Source: Microbacterium schleiferi (lineage in GTDB: Bacteria > Actinomycetota > Actinomycetes > Actinomycetales > Microbacteriaceae). From it: a DNA stretch of 64,000 bases. A model generated the notes under the pieces. The model ran no database searches, was not told where the DNA came from, and was given only the letters and a program-made list of their open reading frames with translations. Below, one piece after another: positions 1 through 10,032 of the stretch; position 1 is the stretch's first letter, and each line of letters opens with the position of its first letter. The stretch is from assembly GCF_015565955.1 (NCBI RefSeq), contig NZ_CP064760.1:744001-808000 (forward strand), given 5' to 3'. The position numbers and the translations under genes are program-made.

Positions 1-735
<735 letters not shown>

Positions 736-739
<4 letters not shown>

Positions 740-2037
740 GCACGACTGCATCTCCCACGGGCGAAGGAACCGTCCCCATCGCGCCGCTGGCAACCGCCCA
801 GCCCGAGAGAATTCGCAGCTGGAAGGTCCCGATCGCGCTCACGATCTTCACGGCGCTCTTTGCCATCCTGCTGCTCGCTGCGCCGCGGGAGGGGGTCACG
901 ACCTTCCGGCTGTCCACACCCACGGACGCTATTCAGCTCCCCGAACTCGCCGTGCCCGTCATGGCGACCGCGTGGGTCTGTGTCGTCCTGCTGGTGCTGC
1001 TGACAGTGGCATCCGTGTTCTTCGTCCGCGCGTTCGCGCGTTCGCCGCTGTGGATCGTCATCGTCTACATTCTGGCGATCGTCGTCGGATTCCTCACCTG
1101 GGCTGCGGCGGGTGCTGCGATCCCCGTGGCGGGGCTTCTCGCGGGATCGCTCGGACTGGCGGTTCCCCTCATCTACGGCGCCCTGGGTGGTGTGATCGGG
1201 GAACGGGCCGGTGTCGTGAACATCGCGATCGAGGGGCAACTGTTGGCGGGCGCATTCACCGCCGCCGTCGTCGCGTCCGCGACGCGCCAGCCCATCCTCG
1301 GGCTTCTTGCGGCGATGGTCGCAGGGACGCTCGTCGCCTTCATCCTCGCTGCGTTTGCGATCAAGTACCTCGTCGAGCAGGTCATCGTCGGTGTCGTGCT
1401 GAACGTGCTCGTGATCGGGTTGACGAGCTTCTTGTACTCGCAGGTGCTGCAGCCCAACGGTGCGACGCTGAACAGTCCGCCGCGGTTCGACCGGATGCCG
1501 ATTCCGCTGCTCGCAGACATCCCCGTCATCGGGCCGGTGCTGTTCAACCAGACGATCATCGTCTACCTCATGTACATCGCGGTCGCTGCCGTCTACGTCG
1601 GCATGTTCCACACGCGCTGGGGGCTGCGCCTGCGCGCCGTTGGTGAGCATCCGCAAGCTGCCGACACCGTCGGGATCAAGGTCAACGCGACGCGGTTCTG
1701 GAACGTTCTGCTCGCCGGCGCTATCGCCGGCCTCGGCGGCACCGTCTTCACGATCGGCAACGGCATCGCCTTCAACAAGGAGATGACCGCCGGAGCGGGC
1801 TTCATTGCGCTCGCTGCCGTCATCTTCGGTCAGTGGGACCCCATCAAGGCGACGCTCGCGGCGCTGCTGTTCGGGTTCGCGTCGAGCCTGCAGAACACCC
1901 TGAGCATCGTCGGTTCGCCGGTGCCGAGCGAGTTCATGCTGATGCTGCCCTACGTGGTGACCATCTTCGTCGTCGCCGGTGTCGTCGGCCGCTCCCGAGC
2001 GCCCGCCGCCGACGGCAAGCCCTACATCAAGGAATAA
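736..2037 (+). CDS. Nucleoside ABC transporter permease
   Basis: Second permease subunit (NupQ/YufQ-like, 433 aa) of the same nucleoside importer. GTG start overlaps the preceding stop by four bases. About nine to ten hydrophobic segments are visible; the family core includes GGVIGERAGVVNIAIEGQLL near residues 153-172 and the loop RAVGEHPQAADTVGIKVN, a paralogue of the RAVGENPNAARVAGIK loop of the first permease. Followed after 62 bases by cytidine deaminase, so it probably belongs to one uptake-salvage operon whose ATPase and binding protein lie upstream of the window. Purines, pyrimidines or both could be carried; the sequence does not decide this. Confidence 0.9.
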
Positions 2038-2099
2038 CGGAATCGGCGCCCTCGCCACGAGCGGGGGCGCTGAGACCTGTGCGAGCCGGGAGGATCCGC

Positions 2100-2501
2100 A
2101 TGACAGACATCGATTGGGAGGGGCTGCGCACCGAGGCGATCTCGGCGATGCGCCGCGCCTACGCCCCGTACTCGAACTACTCCGTCGGAGCTGCAGCGCT
2201 CGTCGACGACGGCCGCATCGTCACCGGATGCAACGTCGAGAACGCCTCGTACGGCGTGGGGCTCTGCGCTGAGTGCGGACTCGTCTCGGCACTGCACATG
2301 AGCGGCGGCGGCAGGCTCACGGCTTTCGTGTGCGTCAATGGTCAGGAACAGATCATCATGCCGTGCGGCCGCTGCCGGCAGCTCCTCTACGAACACTCCG
2401 CATCCGGGATGCTGTTGCACACGGTGTCCGGCATCCGCACGATCGATGAGGTGCTGCCGGATGCCTTCGGGCCCCGCGACCTCGAGGAGGCACGCGCATG
2501 A
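2100..2501 (+). CDS. cdd: Cytidine deaminase
   Basis: Cytosolic zinc enzyme converting cytidine and deoxycytidine to uridine and deoxyuridine. 133 aa, the length of the tetrameric bacterial class. Visible motifs: substrate loop GCNVENASYG (residues 43-52), Cys56 and catalytic Glu58 in LCAECGLVSA, and the two further zinc ligands Cys89 and Cys92 in PCGRCRQ. The ATG is preceded by GGGAGG. It overlaps the thymidine phosphorylase start by four bases (ATGA), so the two are coupled in a pyrimidine-salvage operon. Confidence 0.95.
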   Translation: MTDIDWEGLRTEAISAMRRAYAPYSNYSVGAAALVDDGRIVTGCNVENASYGVGLCAECGLVSALHMSGGGRLTAFVCVNGQEQIIMPCGRCRQLLYEHSASGMLLHTVSGIRTIDEVLPDAFGPRDLEEARA

Positions 2502-3795
2502 CCGAGGCGCCGATCGAGCCGTTCGACGCCGTCGACGTCATCCGGATCAAGCGAGACGGGGGTGCCGTTCCCGAGCCGGAGCTGCGCTGGATGGTCGACG
2601 CGTACACCCGCGGATATGTCGCCGATGCGCAGATGGCAGCCTTCGCGATGGCGACGCTGCTCAACGGGATGCAGCGCGACGAGATCCGGGTGATGACCGA
2701 TGCGATGATCGCATCGGGGAGCGGATGAGTTTCGCCGGGCTCGGCAAGCCGACCGTCGACAAGCACTCCACGGGCGGGGTGGGCGACAAGATCACGCTGC
2801 CGCTCGCGCCGCTGGTGGCATCCTTCGGTGTTGCCGTCCCGCAGCTGTCGGGGCGCGGACTCGGCCACACCGGGGGCACCCTCGACAAGCTCGAGTCGAT
2901 CCCCGGCTGGCGCGCTGCGCTCTCCAATGCCGAGATGACAGCGCAACTACGCGATGTCGGTGCCGTGATCTGCGCGGCAGGCTCTGGCCTTGCTCCGGCC
3001 GATAAGAAGCTCTATGCGTTGCGCGATGTGACCGGCACCGTCGAGGCGATTCCCCTCATCGCCTCGAGCATCATGTCCAAGAAGATCGCCGAGGGCACCG
3101 ACTCGTTGGTGCTGGACGTCAAGTTCGGCTCGGGCGCGTTCATGCGCGACGTCGATCGTGCCCGCGAGCTCGCCCGCACGATGGTTGCTCTCGGTACCGA
3201 TTCCGGGGTCGCCACGACCGCGCTCCTGACGAATATGGACACGCCGCTGGGCCTCGCGATCGGAAACGCGAACGAGGTGCGGGAGTCTGTCGAGGTGCTC
3301 GCCGGCGGGGGACCTGCCGACGTGGTCGAGCTCACGGTCGCCCTCGCCCGTGAAATGCTCGCGCTGGCGGGCCAGCCGGATGCCGATGTCGAGGCGGCGC
3401 TCGCCGACGGACGTGCCATGGATTCCTGGCGCGCGATGATCCTCGCCCAGGGTGGGGACCCGGATGCCGACCTGCCGGTCGCCCGCGAGACGCACACCGT
3501 GACGGCGCCGCGATCCGGGACCGTGACCCGTCTGGAAGCTCTGCCGTTCGGTATCGCCGCCTGGCGACTCGGGGCAGGACGGGCGCGCGCCGAAGATCCC
3601 GTCATCCACGCGGCGGGCATCGATCTGCACGCCAAGCCCGGCGATGCGGTCGCTGCCGGCGCGCCGCTGTTTACGCTGTCGGCGCAGGATGCGGCGCGGT
3701 TCCCGCGCGCACTGGACGCGCTTGAGAACGCGTGGGAGATTGGTGACGCCGAGGTCTCGAGGGCGCCGATTGTTCTCGAGCGCATCACCGCCTGA
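2498..3795 (+). CDS. deoA: Thymidine phosphorylase (frameshifted as given)
   Basis: Pyrimidine-nucleoside phosphorylase that splits thymidine or deoxyuridine to base plus deoxyribose-1-phosphate. The N-terminal part (DAVDVIRIKRDGG..., residues 1-75) and the rest (MSFAGLGKPTVDKHSTGGVGD, GRGLGHTGGTLDKLESIPG) are in different frames. One extra G in the GGGG run at 2716-2719 joins them as MIASGERMSF and gives 432 aa, the normal family length. The KHSTGGVGDK phosphate-binding signature and the C-terminal pyrimidine-phosphorylase domain are complete, so I read this as a functional gene with a base missing from the assembly. A genuine pseudogene is the alternative. Confidence 0.88.
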
Positions 3796-3847
3796 GCATC
3801 CGTCGTCCTCTCCCGCCCCGCCATCCCCCTCACTCTCAGGAGCCTTC

Positions 3848-4963
3848 ATGTCGATCGATCAGCACGGTGACCACGTCTTGCAGGGGATGTCGATCCGCAA
3901 GCTCCCCAAGGTGTCGCTGCACGACCACCTCGACGGGGGCGTGCGGCCCGCGACGATCGTGGAGCTCGCCGACCAGGTCGGGCTCGAGGTGCCCGAGGAC
4001 ACGGCTGACGACCTCGCCGACTGGATCGCGGAACGCTCCGATTCGGGATCGCTGGTCGAGTACCTGAAGACCTTTGACCTGACCGTCGGCGTCATGCAGA
4101 CCCGCGAGGGGCTCACACGGGTCGCCCGGGAGTTCGTCGAGGATCTTGCCGCCGATGGCGTGATCTACGGCGAAGTCCGGTGGGCGCCCGAGCAGCATCT
4201 GTCGGGCGGGCTGTCGCTCGAGGAGGTCGTCGAGGCCGTACAGGACGGCATCGAAGAGGGTGAGGATGCTGCCGAGCAGGCAGGTCACGACATCCGTGTC
4301 GGGCAGCTCATCACCGCGATGCGGCACACCGATCGGTCCCTCGAGATCGCACGGCTCGCTGTCGAGTGGCGCGAGCGTGGCGCGGTCGGGTTCGACATCG
4401 CGGGCCCGGAGGACGGATTCCTCCCGTCGCGCCACCGTGAGGCTTTCGACTATCTCGCCAGCGAGTTCTTCCCGGTGACAGTGCACGCGGGTGAGGCAGC
4501 GGGACTGGACTCGATCCGCTCCGCGTTGCTCGACGGCCGCGCGCTGCGCCTCGGGCACGGGGTGCGGATCGCGGAGGACCTCGACGTGGTCTCCCGTGCG
4601 GGCGACGAGGTGCTCGTGCAGTTCGGCGACCTCGCCCGGTGGGTGCGCGACCGGGAGATCCCGCTCGAACTGTCGCCGAGCTCGAACCTGCAGACCGGGG
4701 CGATCTCGGCGTGGGGCGAAGAGCTCGCTGACCACCCCTTCGACCTGCTTTATCAGCTGGGCTTCTCGGTGACGGTGAACGTCGACAACCGCACCATGAG
4801 CCGGACATCGCTGACGCGCGAGCTTGCCCTGCTGGCCGAGACGTTCGAGTACGACCTTGACGACCTCGAGGTCTTCCAGCTCAACGCCGCCGCGGGCGCC
4901 TTCCTCCCGGTCGAGGAGCGTGAGGAACTCATCGAGCTCATCGGGGAGGGCTTCGAACGCTGA
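3848..4963 (+). CDS. add: Adenosine deaminase
   Basis: Zinc-dependent TIM-barrel deaminase converting adenosine or deoxyadenosine to inosine or deoxyinosine (371 aa). Visible: N-terminal metal motif LHDHLDGG, the catalytic HAGE motif (VTVHAGEAAG), the LGHGVRI motif, and NVDNRTMS in place of the NTDDP of animal enzymes. The ATG lies 52 bases after deoA, with AGGAG about six bases upstream. It closes the nucleoside-salvage operon. Downstream are convergent palindromic repeats. Confidence 0.93.
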   Translation: MSIDQHGDHVLQGMSIRKLPKVSLHDHLDGGVRPATIVELADQVGLEVPEDTADDLADWIAERSDSGSLVEYLKTFDLTVGVMQTREGLTRVAREFVEDLAADGVIYGEVRWAPEQHLSGGLSLEEVVEAVQDGIEEGEDAAEQAGHDIRVGQLITAMRHTDRSLEIARLAVEWRERGAVGFDIAGPEDGFLPSRHREAFDYLASEFFPVTVHAGEAAGLDSIRSALLDGRALRLGHGVRIAEDLDVVSRAGDEVLVQFGDLARWVRDREIPLELSPSSNLQTGAISAWGEELADHPFDLLYQLGFSVTVNVDNRTMSRTSLTRELALLAETFEYDLDDLEVFQLNAAAGAFLPVEEREELIELIGEGFER

Positions 4964-5000
4964 TCCCCGCTCGGCCAGCGCCGGTCGCGGCCGTTCTTGT

Positions 5001-5083
5001 GGCCAACTCCTCAATCTCGGCTGCGTTCGCCGGTGTCTGGTGTCGGCTAGGCGGGCATCGGGTCCGGTCTTGCTGAGTTAGCT
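5001..5083. repeat. Palindromic element E1 (about 82 nt)
   Basis: First of seven elements of nearly constant length bounded by terminal inverted repeats of consensus GGCTAACTCCTCAA / TTGAGGAGTTAGCC. Here the left arm is GGCCAACTCCTCAA and the right arm TTGCTGAGTTAGCT. It lies just after add. E1-E3 are tandem copies with a 153-base period. Confidence 0.75.
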
Positions 5084-5154
5084 GTGCCCGAGCATCGTGC
5101 GCCATCCGGCAGCGTCGGTCATTACTGTCGGACTACCTAGCCCCCGGTGGCGCC

Positions 5155-5236
5155 GCTAACTCCTCAATTTCGGCTGCGTTCGCCGGTTTCTGGTGTCGGC
5201 TGTGCTGGCATCCGGCCTGATCTTGCTGAGTTAGCT
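5155..5236. repeat. Palindromic element E2
   Basis: Second tandem copy. Left arm GCTAACTCCTCAA, right arm TTGCTGAGTTAGCT. The interior closely matches E1 and E3, including the CGGCTGCGTTCGCCGG block. The linker after it (GCCATCCGGCAGCGTCGGTC) is also shared with the linker after E1. Confidence 0.78.
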
Positions 5237-5307
5237 GTGCCCGGGGGTCGGACGCCATCCGGCAGCGTCGGTCACTGCTGTCGGACTGCGCAGCGCCCGG
5301 TGGCGCC

Positions 5308-5390
5308 GCTAACTCCTCAATCTCGCCCGCGTTCGCCGGTGTCTGATGTCGGCTGTGCCGGCATCGGGCCCGGTCTTGCTGAGTTAGCTG
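5308..5390. repeat. Palindromic element E3
   Basis: Third tandem copy of the 153-base unit; left arm GCTAACTCCTCAA, right arm TTGCTGAGTTAGCTG. The array stops shortly afterwards: the following linker is not repeated again in full. Bases 4964-5548 contain no convincing gene, only these elements. Confidence 0.78.
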
Positions 5391-5472
5391 CGCCGGAGCG
5401 CTGGCACTGAGGCGTCGGTGTCGGCGGCATCGATTGCGCCCGTGGGTCGGCGTGGCGAGGTCCCGTCGGGGT

Positions 5473-5553
5473 GGCTAACTCCTCAAGAGTGACCACCGCA
5501 TCCGCTGCTGACCGTTGTAGCCAGCGATGCGGGACGCGGATTGCGGAGTTAGC
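5473..5553. repeat. Palindromic element E4, overlapping a stop codon
   Basis: Left arm GGCTAACTCCTCAA, right arm TTGCGGAGTTAGC. The interior differs from E1-E3 but is itself palindromic (CCGCATCCGCTG against CAGCGATGCGG), so the element can fold into a long hairpin. The TTA at 5549-5551 in the right arm is the reverse complement of the stop codon of the minus-strand gene that follows. Confidence 0.72.
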
Positions 5554-6406
5554 GACGTGCTTCGCCGCGCATGTGTGGGCGATCGAGGATCGTTCGGAGC
5601 ACCGCGGTCAGCTCATCGCGGTGGTGCAGGATGTCTTCAGCAATCGGTCGAATCGTCGTGTAGCCGAGCGCTGCTGCGGCCAGGTCGCGGCGACGGTCGC
5701 GTCGCGCAGCCTCCCAGCCCGAATGGTGTGCTTCGCTGTCGCATTCGATGATGAGCCAACCGTCCACGACGAAGTCGACCCGTCCGACACCGGGAATGCG
5801 CTGCTGAACCCGGATGTCGCATCCGAGGGTGCGCAGGAGGAGCCGCATGAGCGTCTCGGTGCCCGACTCCGAGCGGCGATCGAGCAGCCCCTGGAGCGCT
5901 CGGTAGCGCAGCGGCAGGCGAGCAAAGACCTCTCGGAGGTCGGCTTCGTCGACAAATCCCAGATGCCAGGCACTATCGAGGGTCGCGATAGCTGAACGCG
6001 GATCCTGGCATCGGCACGCCTGTGCCAGCGCTTCGATCCACGGAGCGATGGGGGAGCAGCGATCGGCAGCCGTGTCTCTCCAGTGCGCGATGACGTGAGA
6101 CGGGCGCGTCGGCAACCGGCTGGATCCGTTGGTGATCTGGATGTGGAGCGGAGCGCTCCCGGCGACGAAGACCCCCGCCTCGCGCAGCAGAGACACGCAG
6201 TCGAGCCGACCGCCCAGGCGTGTGGCTTCGACGATGCAGGCGGGCGTTCCGGCGATGAGGTACTGGCCGCGCCGCACGCGCAGCAGTTGCCCCGCGTTGA
6301 CGAGTGTCCTGATCGCCCGCTCCGACAACCCGTGAGCGCGGAGATCGGACGTGGTCAGGATGCGGTCGCGCCGGGCCGGCTGGCGGCCGCTCGACGCTCC
6401 TGGCAT
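5549..6406 (-). CDS. AbiEi/DUF559-like protein (possible nuclease fold)
   Basis: 285-aa protein. The N-terminal 50 residues resemble the winged-helix domain of AbiEi-type antitoxins (RILTTSDLRAHGLS... RRGQYLIAG). The C-terminus resembles DUF559/Vsr-like PD-(D/E)XK folds: VDFVVDGWLIIECDSEAHH gives a D...ECD core followed by a basic helix (ARRDRRRDLAAAALGY). This combination is common in actinobacteria, usually as solitary genes of unknown role. I chose the ATG at 6406 because upstream codons in the frame look non-coding and run into element E5. No toxin partner is adjacent. It is isolated between repeat elements on both sides and may belong to a small mobile islet. Function is not established. 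Confidence 0.75.
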   Translation of the reverse strand: MPGASSGRQPARRDRILTTSDLRAHGLSERAIRTLVNAGQLLRVRRGQYLIAGTPACIVEATRLGGRLDCVSLLREAGVFVAGSAPLHIQITNGSSRLPTRPSHVIAHWRDTAADRCSPIAPWIEALAQACRCQDPRSAIATLDSAWHLGFVDEADLREVFARLPLRYRALQGLLDRRSESGTETLMRLLLRTLGCDIRVQQRIPGVGRVDFVVDGWLIIECDSEAHHSGWEAARRDRRRDLAAAALGYTTIRPIAEDILHHRDELTAVLRTILDRPHMRGEARR

Positions 6407-6539
6407 GCGGGCAGTCAACCGCGCGGCATATGACGGATGACCCCGGTCCGTCCGTGCCGAGGAGAGGCGCCCGATACCGAGACCTGGGGAGGACCAGTTC
6501 GGATGCCGAGTCGGATGCCGAGTCCGACGCCCGGACGTT

Positions 6540-6620
6540 GCTAACTCCTCAAGATCACCCCGGATCGACGTCGGGGTCAGCCCAATCCGGCGGTAGCGGC
6601 GGCGGATGTGAGGAGCTAGC
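6540..6620. repeat. Palindromic element E5
   Basis: Left arm GCTAACTCCTCAA, right arm TGAGGAGCTAGC. The interior contains CCGGAT...ATCCGG and GACGTC, so it can also form a stem. It lies between two minus-strand genes. Bases 6407-6711 otherwise hold no supported gene; a short direct duplication TCGGATGCCGAG occurs near 6499-6522. Confidence 0.7.
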
Positions 6621-6711
6621 CGCAGCCGCCGGCGGCTACCGCAGCTGCCGCCGGGCACCGCAGCAGCCGCAAGGCGCCGCAACCGACACGGGCCTCACCG
6701 GCCCGGTCGCG

Positions 6712-7497
6712 TCAGCCGACCGCCACCTGGGTCTGGAAGAAGTGGTCGATTTCGGAGGTGAGGGTCTCGGTCATGTCGGCGTCCGAGATGGTCGGTGTGC
6801 CATCGCCTGGCTGGAGGCCATAGTCGCCGAATGACGAGTGCGCGGCGCCCGCGATCTCGACCATGTCGGCATCAGCGGGAAGGAGCGGCCTGGCATCGGC
6901 GATCTTCGCCGGAGTCGAGAGTCCGTCGAGTTCGCCCGCGAGGCTGAGCGCCGGCATGCCGGAGGTGCTGAGGTCGTTCGCGCAGTACGACGCGAACAGG
7001 ATCAGAGCCTCGGCATCCTGCGTCAACTGGCAGGCACGCACCCCGCCGAGGGAGTGGCCACCCACGGCCCAGGTGTCGACGTCCGGCGCGAGGCTCGTGA
7101 ACGCATCCAGGGGCCTCAGGTCGAAGAACGCGAGGTTCAGCCAGGGCTTGGTGATCACAACTGTCGTCCCCGACTCGACGATGCCCGACAGCTTCGCGGC
7201 GTACGCCCACGGGTCGACCTTCGCGCCCGGGATGAATACGAGCCCGTCACCGGTCGCGCCCTCGACGGGGGAGAGGACGATCGCTGCATAGTCATCCGTG
7301 ATCGAGATGGCTGGATCCGCCTTCACTGCGGCAAGCGGCTCGGGCTCGGCAGCCATCACGCCCACCTGGGAGTAGATGACGATTCCCACGATGGCGACGA
7401 TCAGCAGGATGCCGAGGCTGGCAGCGATCCATCCGATGATGCGCGCCGCGCGGGAGCGGCGGCGACGATGCGGCGGCGGGGCAGAATCGGCATCCAC
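6712..7497 (-). CDS. Membrane-anchored alpha/beta hydrolase
   Basis: 261 aa. A basic N-terminus (HRRRRSRAARI) followed by one hydrophobic segment (about residues 20-45) predicts an uncleaved signal anchor with the catalytic domain outside the cell. The domain shows the nucleophile elbow GGHSLGG (Ser near residue 149), a candidate acid in AGELDGLS, and a candidate catalytic His in GAAHSSFGDYG, matching the alpha/beta-hydrolase family 5 pattern. The start is a GTG. The substrate is unknown; family members act on esters or related compounds. The gene lies 27 bases beyond the stop of the PTS regulator, in the same direction. Confidence 0.85.
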   Translation of the reverse strand: MDADSAPPPHRRRRSRAARIIGWIAASLGILLIVAIVGIVIYSQVGVMAAEPEPLAAVKADPAISITDDYAAIVLSPVEGATGDGLVFIPGAKVDPWAYAAKLSGIVESGTTVVITKPWLNLAFFDLRPLDAFTSLAPDVDTWAVGGHSLGGVRACQLTQDAEALILFASYCANDLSTSGMPALSLAGELDGLSTPAKIADARPLLPADADMVEIAGAAHSSFGDYGLQPGDGTPTISDADMTETLTSEIDHFFQTQVAVG

Positions 7498-7524
7498 CCC
7501 ACGAGCCTACTCAGCAGCCGCGCA

Positions 7525-9456
7525 TCAGCCGTCGATGACCGCGGCCAGTTCATCGAGGAACCCGGCGAGATCTGTTGCCCGGCGTACGATGCGCTGCACA
7601 CTCTCGCGCTCCGAGAAGACCTCGACGAACTGCTCGAAGACGGTCTGGAACGCGGCGCGGTCGGACTCCGAGAACGCCACCAGCGCGACCACCTGGACCC
7701 GGGAGTCGCCCCAGGCGATCGAGTTCTCGGAGACGCCGACCGAGATCGCCGTGCGCGTGGCCGTCATCCCGATGGCGTGGGGAACGGCGAGCGCATCGGT
7801 AAAGGCCGTCGACGACAGGTGCTCACGGTGGATGGCTCGCTCTATGTAGTCCTGGTCGATGACGCCCTCCGTGACCAGCGGTGCACCCAGCAGGCGGATG
7901 GCGTCCTCTTCGTTCCCTGCGGCAGCGAGCTCGCGGCTGAAGGCTCCGGCGACGAAGTAGCGGGCAAGGTCGGCTCGCAGCCTGGCCAGGCGTCGGCCGC
8001 GCCGGATGCGGCTCGCTGTCGCCTGCACGCGCTCGATATCGCTCTCTGTCAGAAACGGCTGGACGCGGACGATCCGATCCGACGGCGCCGGGGGATCGAT
8101 CGTCGACAGGACGAGGTCGGTGTGGATCGCATCCCACCCCGGGTCCGCGCGGGTATCGACGCCGACCACCTCGATCGCGCGGCCGAGGGATCGATCGACG
8201 CTCGAGCGCAGCAGCTCGTGCAGCTCGTAGTAGCCCGGGCACACGATGGTCGCGGTCAGCAGTTGCTCGCTCCGGCGGCTGCGCTCGAGGCGTCCGCCGA
8301 CGTGCATCGCGATGTAGGCGATCTCATCATCGAGCAGCGGAATGTCGAGCCGCTCGTGGAGCTGACCGGCGATGAAGACCGCCACCTCGAACACCATCGG
8401 GTAGCTCGTCTTCAGCGACCGGGTGAGCGGGTTGCGCGACCAGGCTTGTGCAGCGGCGCGCTGCCGCAGGTTCTGCACGTGCAGGGAGAGTCGCACGACG
8501 AAGTCCTCATGCGCAATGTCGACGAGGAACTCGGATGCCGCATCCTGCACGATGTCGCGGACGACCTGTTCGAGGTGGGGGTCGAGGTTCTCCCGTGCCC
8601 GCTCGCTCGGTGCCGCCGCGCCCGGCGCGACGACCCGTGTCAGCACAAGGATCGCGAGGTGGTCCAGATCACCGTGCCCGAGATCGACGCCGATGTGTTC
8701 GCGCACGAGGGCATCGAGGACGTCAGCGATGGTGCGGCGATCGTCGGAAACGGGCGAGCCGGTGGTTGCTTCCAGGGTGCGTCCCTGGGACGCCCGGTCT
8801 GCCGTGATGGCGATGTGCATCAGCACGTCAGCGATGCCGAACTCGTTGACGTAGTACCCGAGCTCTCCCATGCGGGCTACGAGCGCCGGTTTGAACGGCC
8901 CGAACACCTGGGCACCCATGGAGGATCCGCCGAGCGAGCGGCGCAGTGCGTCGAAGTCGAACGCGCCCGCCTCCATCTCATCGTGGGCGAGCGAACTCAG
9001 CAGGCGTCGCTGAGCGACCTCCGCGCCGCGCAGGCGCGCCGTCGAGGCCGAGCGTTCGAGCGTGATGCCTGTGCCGCCCAGCAGGCTCCGCACCCGACCC
9101 AGGTCGGCTTCGAGGGTCGCCGGGCTCACGTGGAGTTCTTCGGCGGTCTCGAAGACGTCGATGCCGGTCGGGTCGTTCAGGAGAGCCCGGACGAGGGTAT
9201 GGAGGCGGTCCCGCGGTGTCCCGGCGTCCGCTGCTGCCGACGCCCGCAGCGCCGCGGCGGCATCGACGCCGGCACGATACCCGGAGGGACCGGATTCGAT
9301 TGCTGCGCCGGAGGGGACGCGCGCGTTGACGGCGGTCACGTACGAACGGATGCTGCGGGGAGTGACGCCGAGGGCATCGGCGAGGGTCGCGGCAGTGACC
9401 CATTCGCCCTCGCGGACGAGCAGGCTCAGCATCCGGTCCTGTCGTGGTCGTGTCAC
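7525..9456 (-). CDS. mtlR: BglG/MtlR-family PTS-regulated transcriptional activator
   Basis: 643-aa regulator with the MtlR layout: N-terminal winged helix-turn-helix (ERQDRMLSLLV-like region, LADALGVTPRSIRSYV), two PRD domains (His-containing segments MHIAITADR and EIAYIAMHVGGRLERS), an EIIB-like segment (ATIVCPGYYELHELL) and a C-terminal EIIA-like domain (ALAVPHAIGM holds the phosphorylatable His). Phosphorylation by HPr and EII would tune its activity. I chose the GTG at 9456 because AGGAG lies about six bases upstream; an in-frame GTG at 9480 is the alternative. It is divergent from the mannitol PTS operon, which it presumably activates. The gene symbol is inferred from context. Confidence 0.9.
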   Translation of the reverse strand: MTRPRQDRMLSLLVREGEWVTAATLADALGVTPRSIRSYVTAVNARVPSGAAIESGPSGYRAGVDAAAALRASAAADAGTPRDRLHTLVRALLNDPTGIDVFETAEELHVSPATLEADLGRVRSLLGGTGITLERSASTARLRGAEVAQRRLLSSLAHDEMEAGAFDFDALRRSLGGSSMGAQVFGPFKPALVARMGELGYYVNEFGIADVLMHIAITADRASQGRTLEATTGSPVSDDRRTIADVLDALVREHIGVDLGHGDLDHLAILVLTRVVAPGAAAPSERARENLDPHLEQVVRDIVQDAASEFLVDIAHEDFVVRLSLHVQNLRQRAAAQAWSRNPLTRSLKTSYPMVFEVAVFIAGQLHERLDIPLLDDEIAYIAMHVGGRLERSRRSEQLLTATIVCPGYYELHELLRSSVDRSLGRAIEVVGVDTRADPGWDAIHTDLVLSTIDPPAPSDRIVRVQPFLTESDIERVQATASRIRRGRRLARLRADLARYFVAGAFSRELAAAGNEEDAIRLLGAPLVTEGVIDQDYIERAIHREHLSSTAFTDALAVPHAIGMTATRTAISVGVSENSIAWGDSRVQVVALVAFSESDRAAFQTVFEQFVEVFSERESVQRIVRRATDLAGFLDELAAVIDG

Positions 9457-9619
9457 CGAACTCCTCGCGCGAGGTCGCACCCGACGCGTCCTCGACGGTG
9501 TCAGTCAACCACGACGAGGGCTCCAGCGGGCACGGAGCGGCGGCATGGGGTGAGCGGGGCCCGTCGGCGCCCCCGACCGTCGGCAGCGCCCGCGCGCCCG
9601 ATGCTGCCCGGAAATCGTC

Positions 9620-9635
9620 TTCCGCCCCCGCGGAA
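9620..9635. promoter_or_regulatory. Palindrome TTCCGC-N4-GCGGAA, candidate operator
   Basis: Perfect 6+6 inverted repeat with a four-base spacer in the intergenic region between mtlR and the PTS operon. A possible promoter follows (TTGTTG near 9646, then AAGAAT about 17 bases on). A site for MtlR or a catabolite regulator is plausible, but the binding protein is inferred. Confidence 0.4.
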
Positions 9636-9696
9636 AAAGGACTGGTTGTTGCCTCACAGCGTTCTCACAAGAATCGAATCCGAAGGAGGCGGGTCA

Positions 9697-10013
9697 ATGA
9701 AGATCCTGGTGATCTGCGGCGCAGGAGCGTCCAGCACTTTCGTCGCACAGCGGCTGCGGAACGCCGCGCTGCGCAGCGGTGTGCAGGCCGAGGTCTCGGC
9801 CGGAACCGAGGACACCCTCGTGGGCCTCGCCGAGCCCGTCGACATCGTGCTCGTGGGTCCTCACCTGGAATCTGCTTTCCCCCGCATCCGCGACGCCGTC
9901 AGCGTTTCGGGTTCAGCCGCTGTGCTTCTGCCCCCGACGCATTCGAGGACCGTGACGGTTCTCGACTGCTTCAGATCGTCACCGCGGCCCGTGCCGCATC
10001 CGTCACCGAATAG
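9697..10013 (+). CDS. PTS EIIB-like protein, lactose/cellobiose or galactitol type (frameshifted as given)
   Basis: Small cytosolic PTS component, 105 aa after repair. It opens MKILVICGAGASSTFVAQRL, the EIIB P-loop with phosphocysteine Cys7. Near the end the frame is lost: as given it reads through without a stop into the HPr gene. Adding one C to the CCCCC run at 9931-9935 restores LLPPDAFEDRDGSRLLQIV... ending at TAG 10011-10013. AAGGAGG precedes the ATG. No matching EIIA or EIIC of this type is adjacent, so it may pass phosphate elsewhere or act in regulation. First gene of the divergent PTS operon. Confidence 0.85.
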
Positions 10014-10032
10014 TCCGTTCCAGGGAGGAACC

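Noticed and set aside
5001..5406. Possible CRISPR array
   Set aside because: Only three units with a 153-base period, and the spacer-like parts are conserved rather than unique; no cas genes. It is a tandem duplication.
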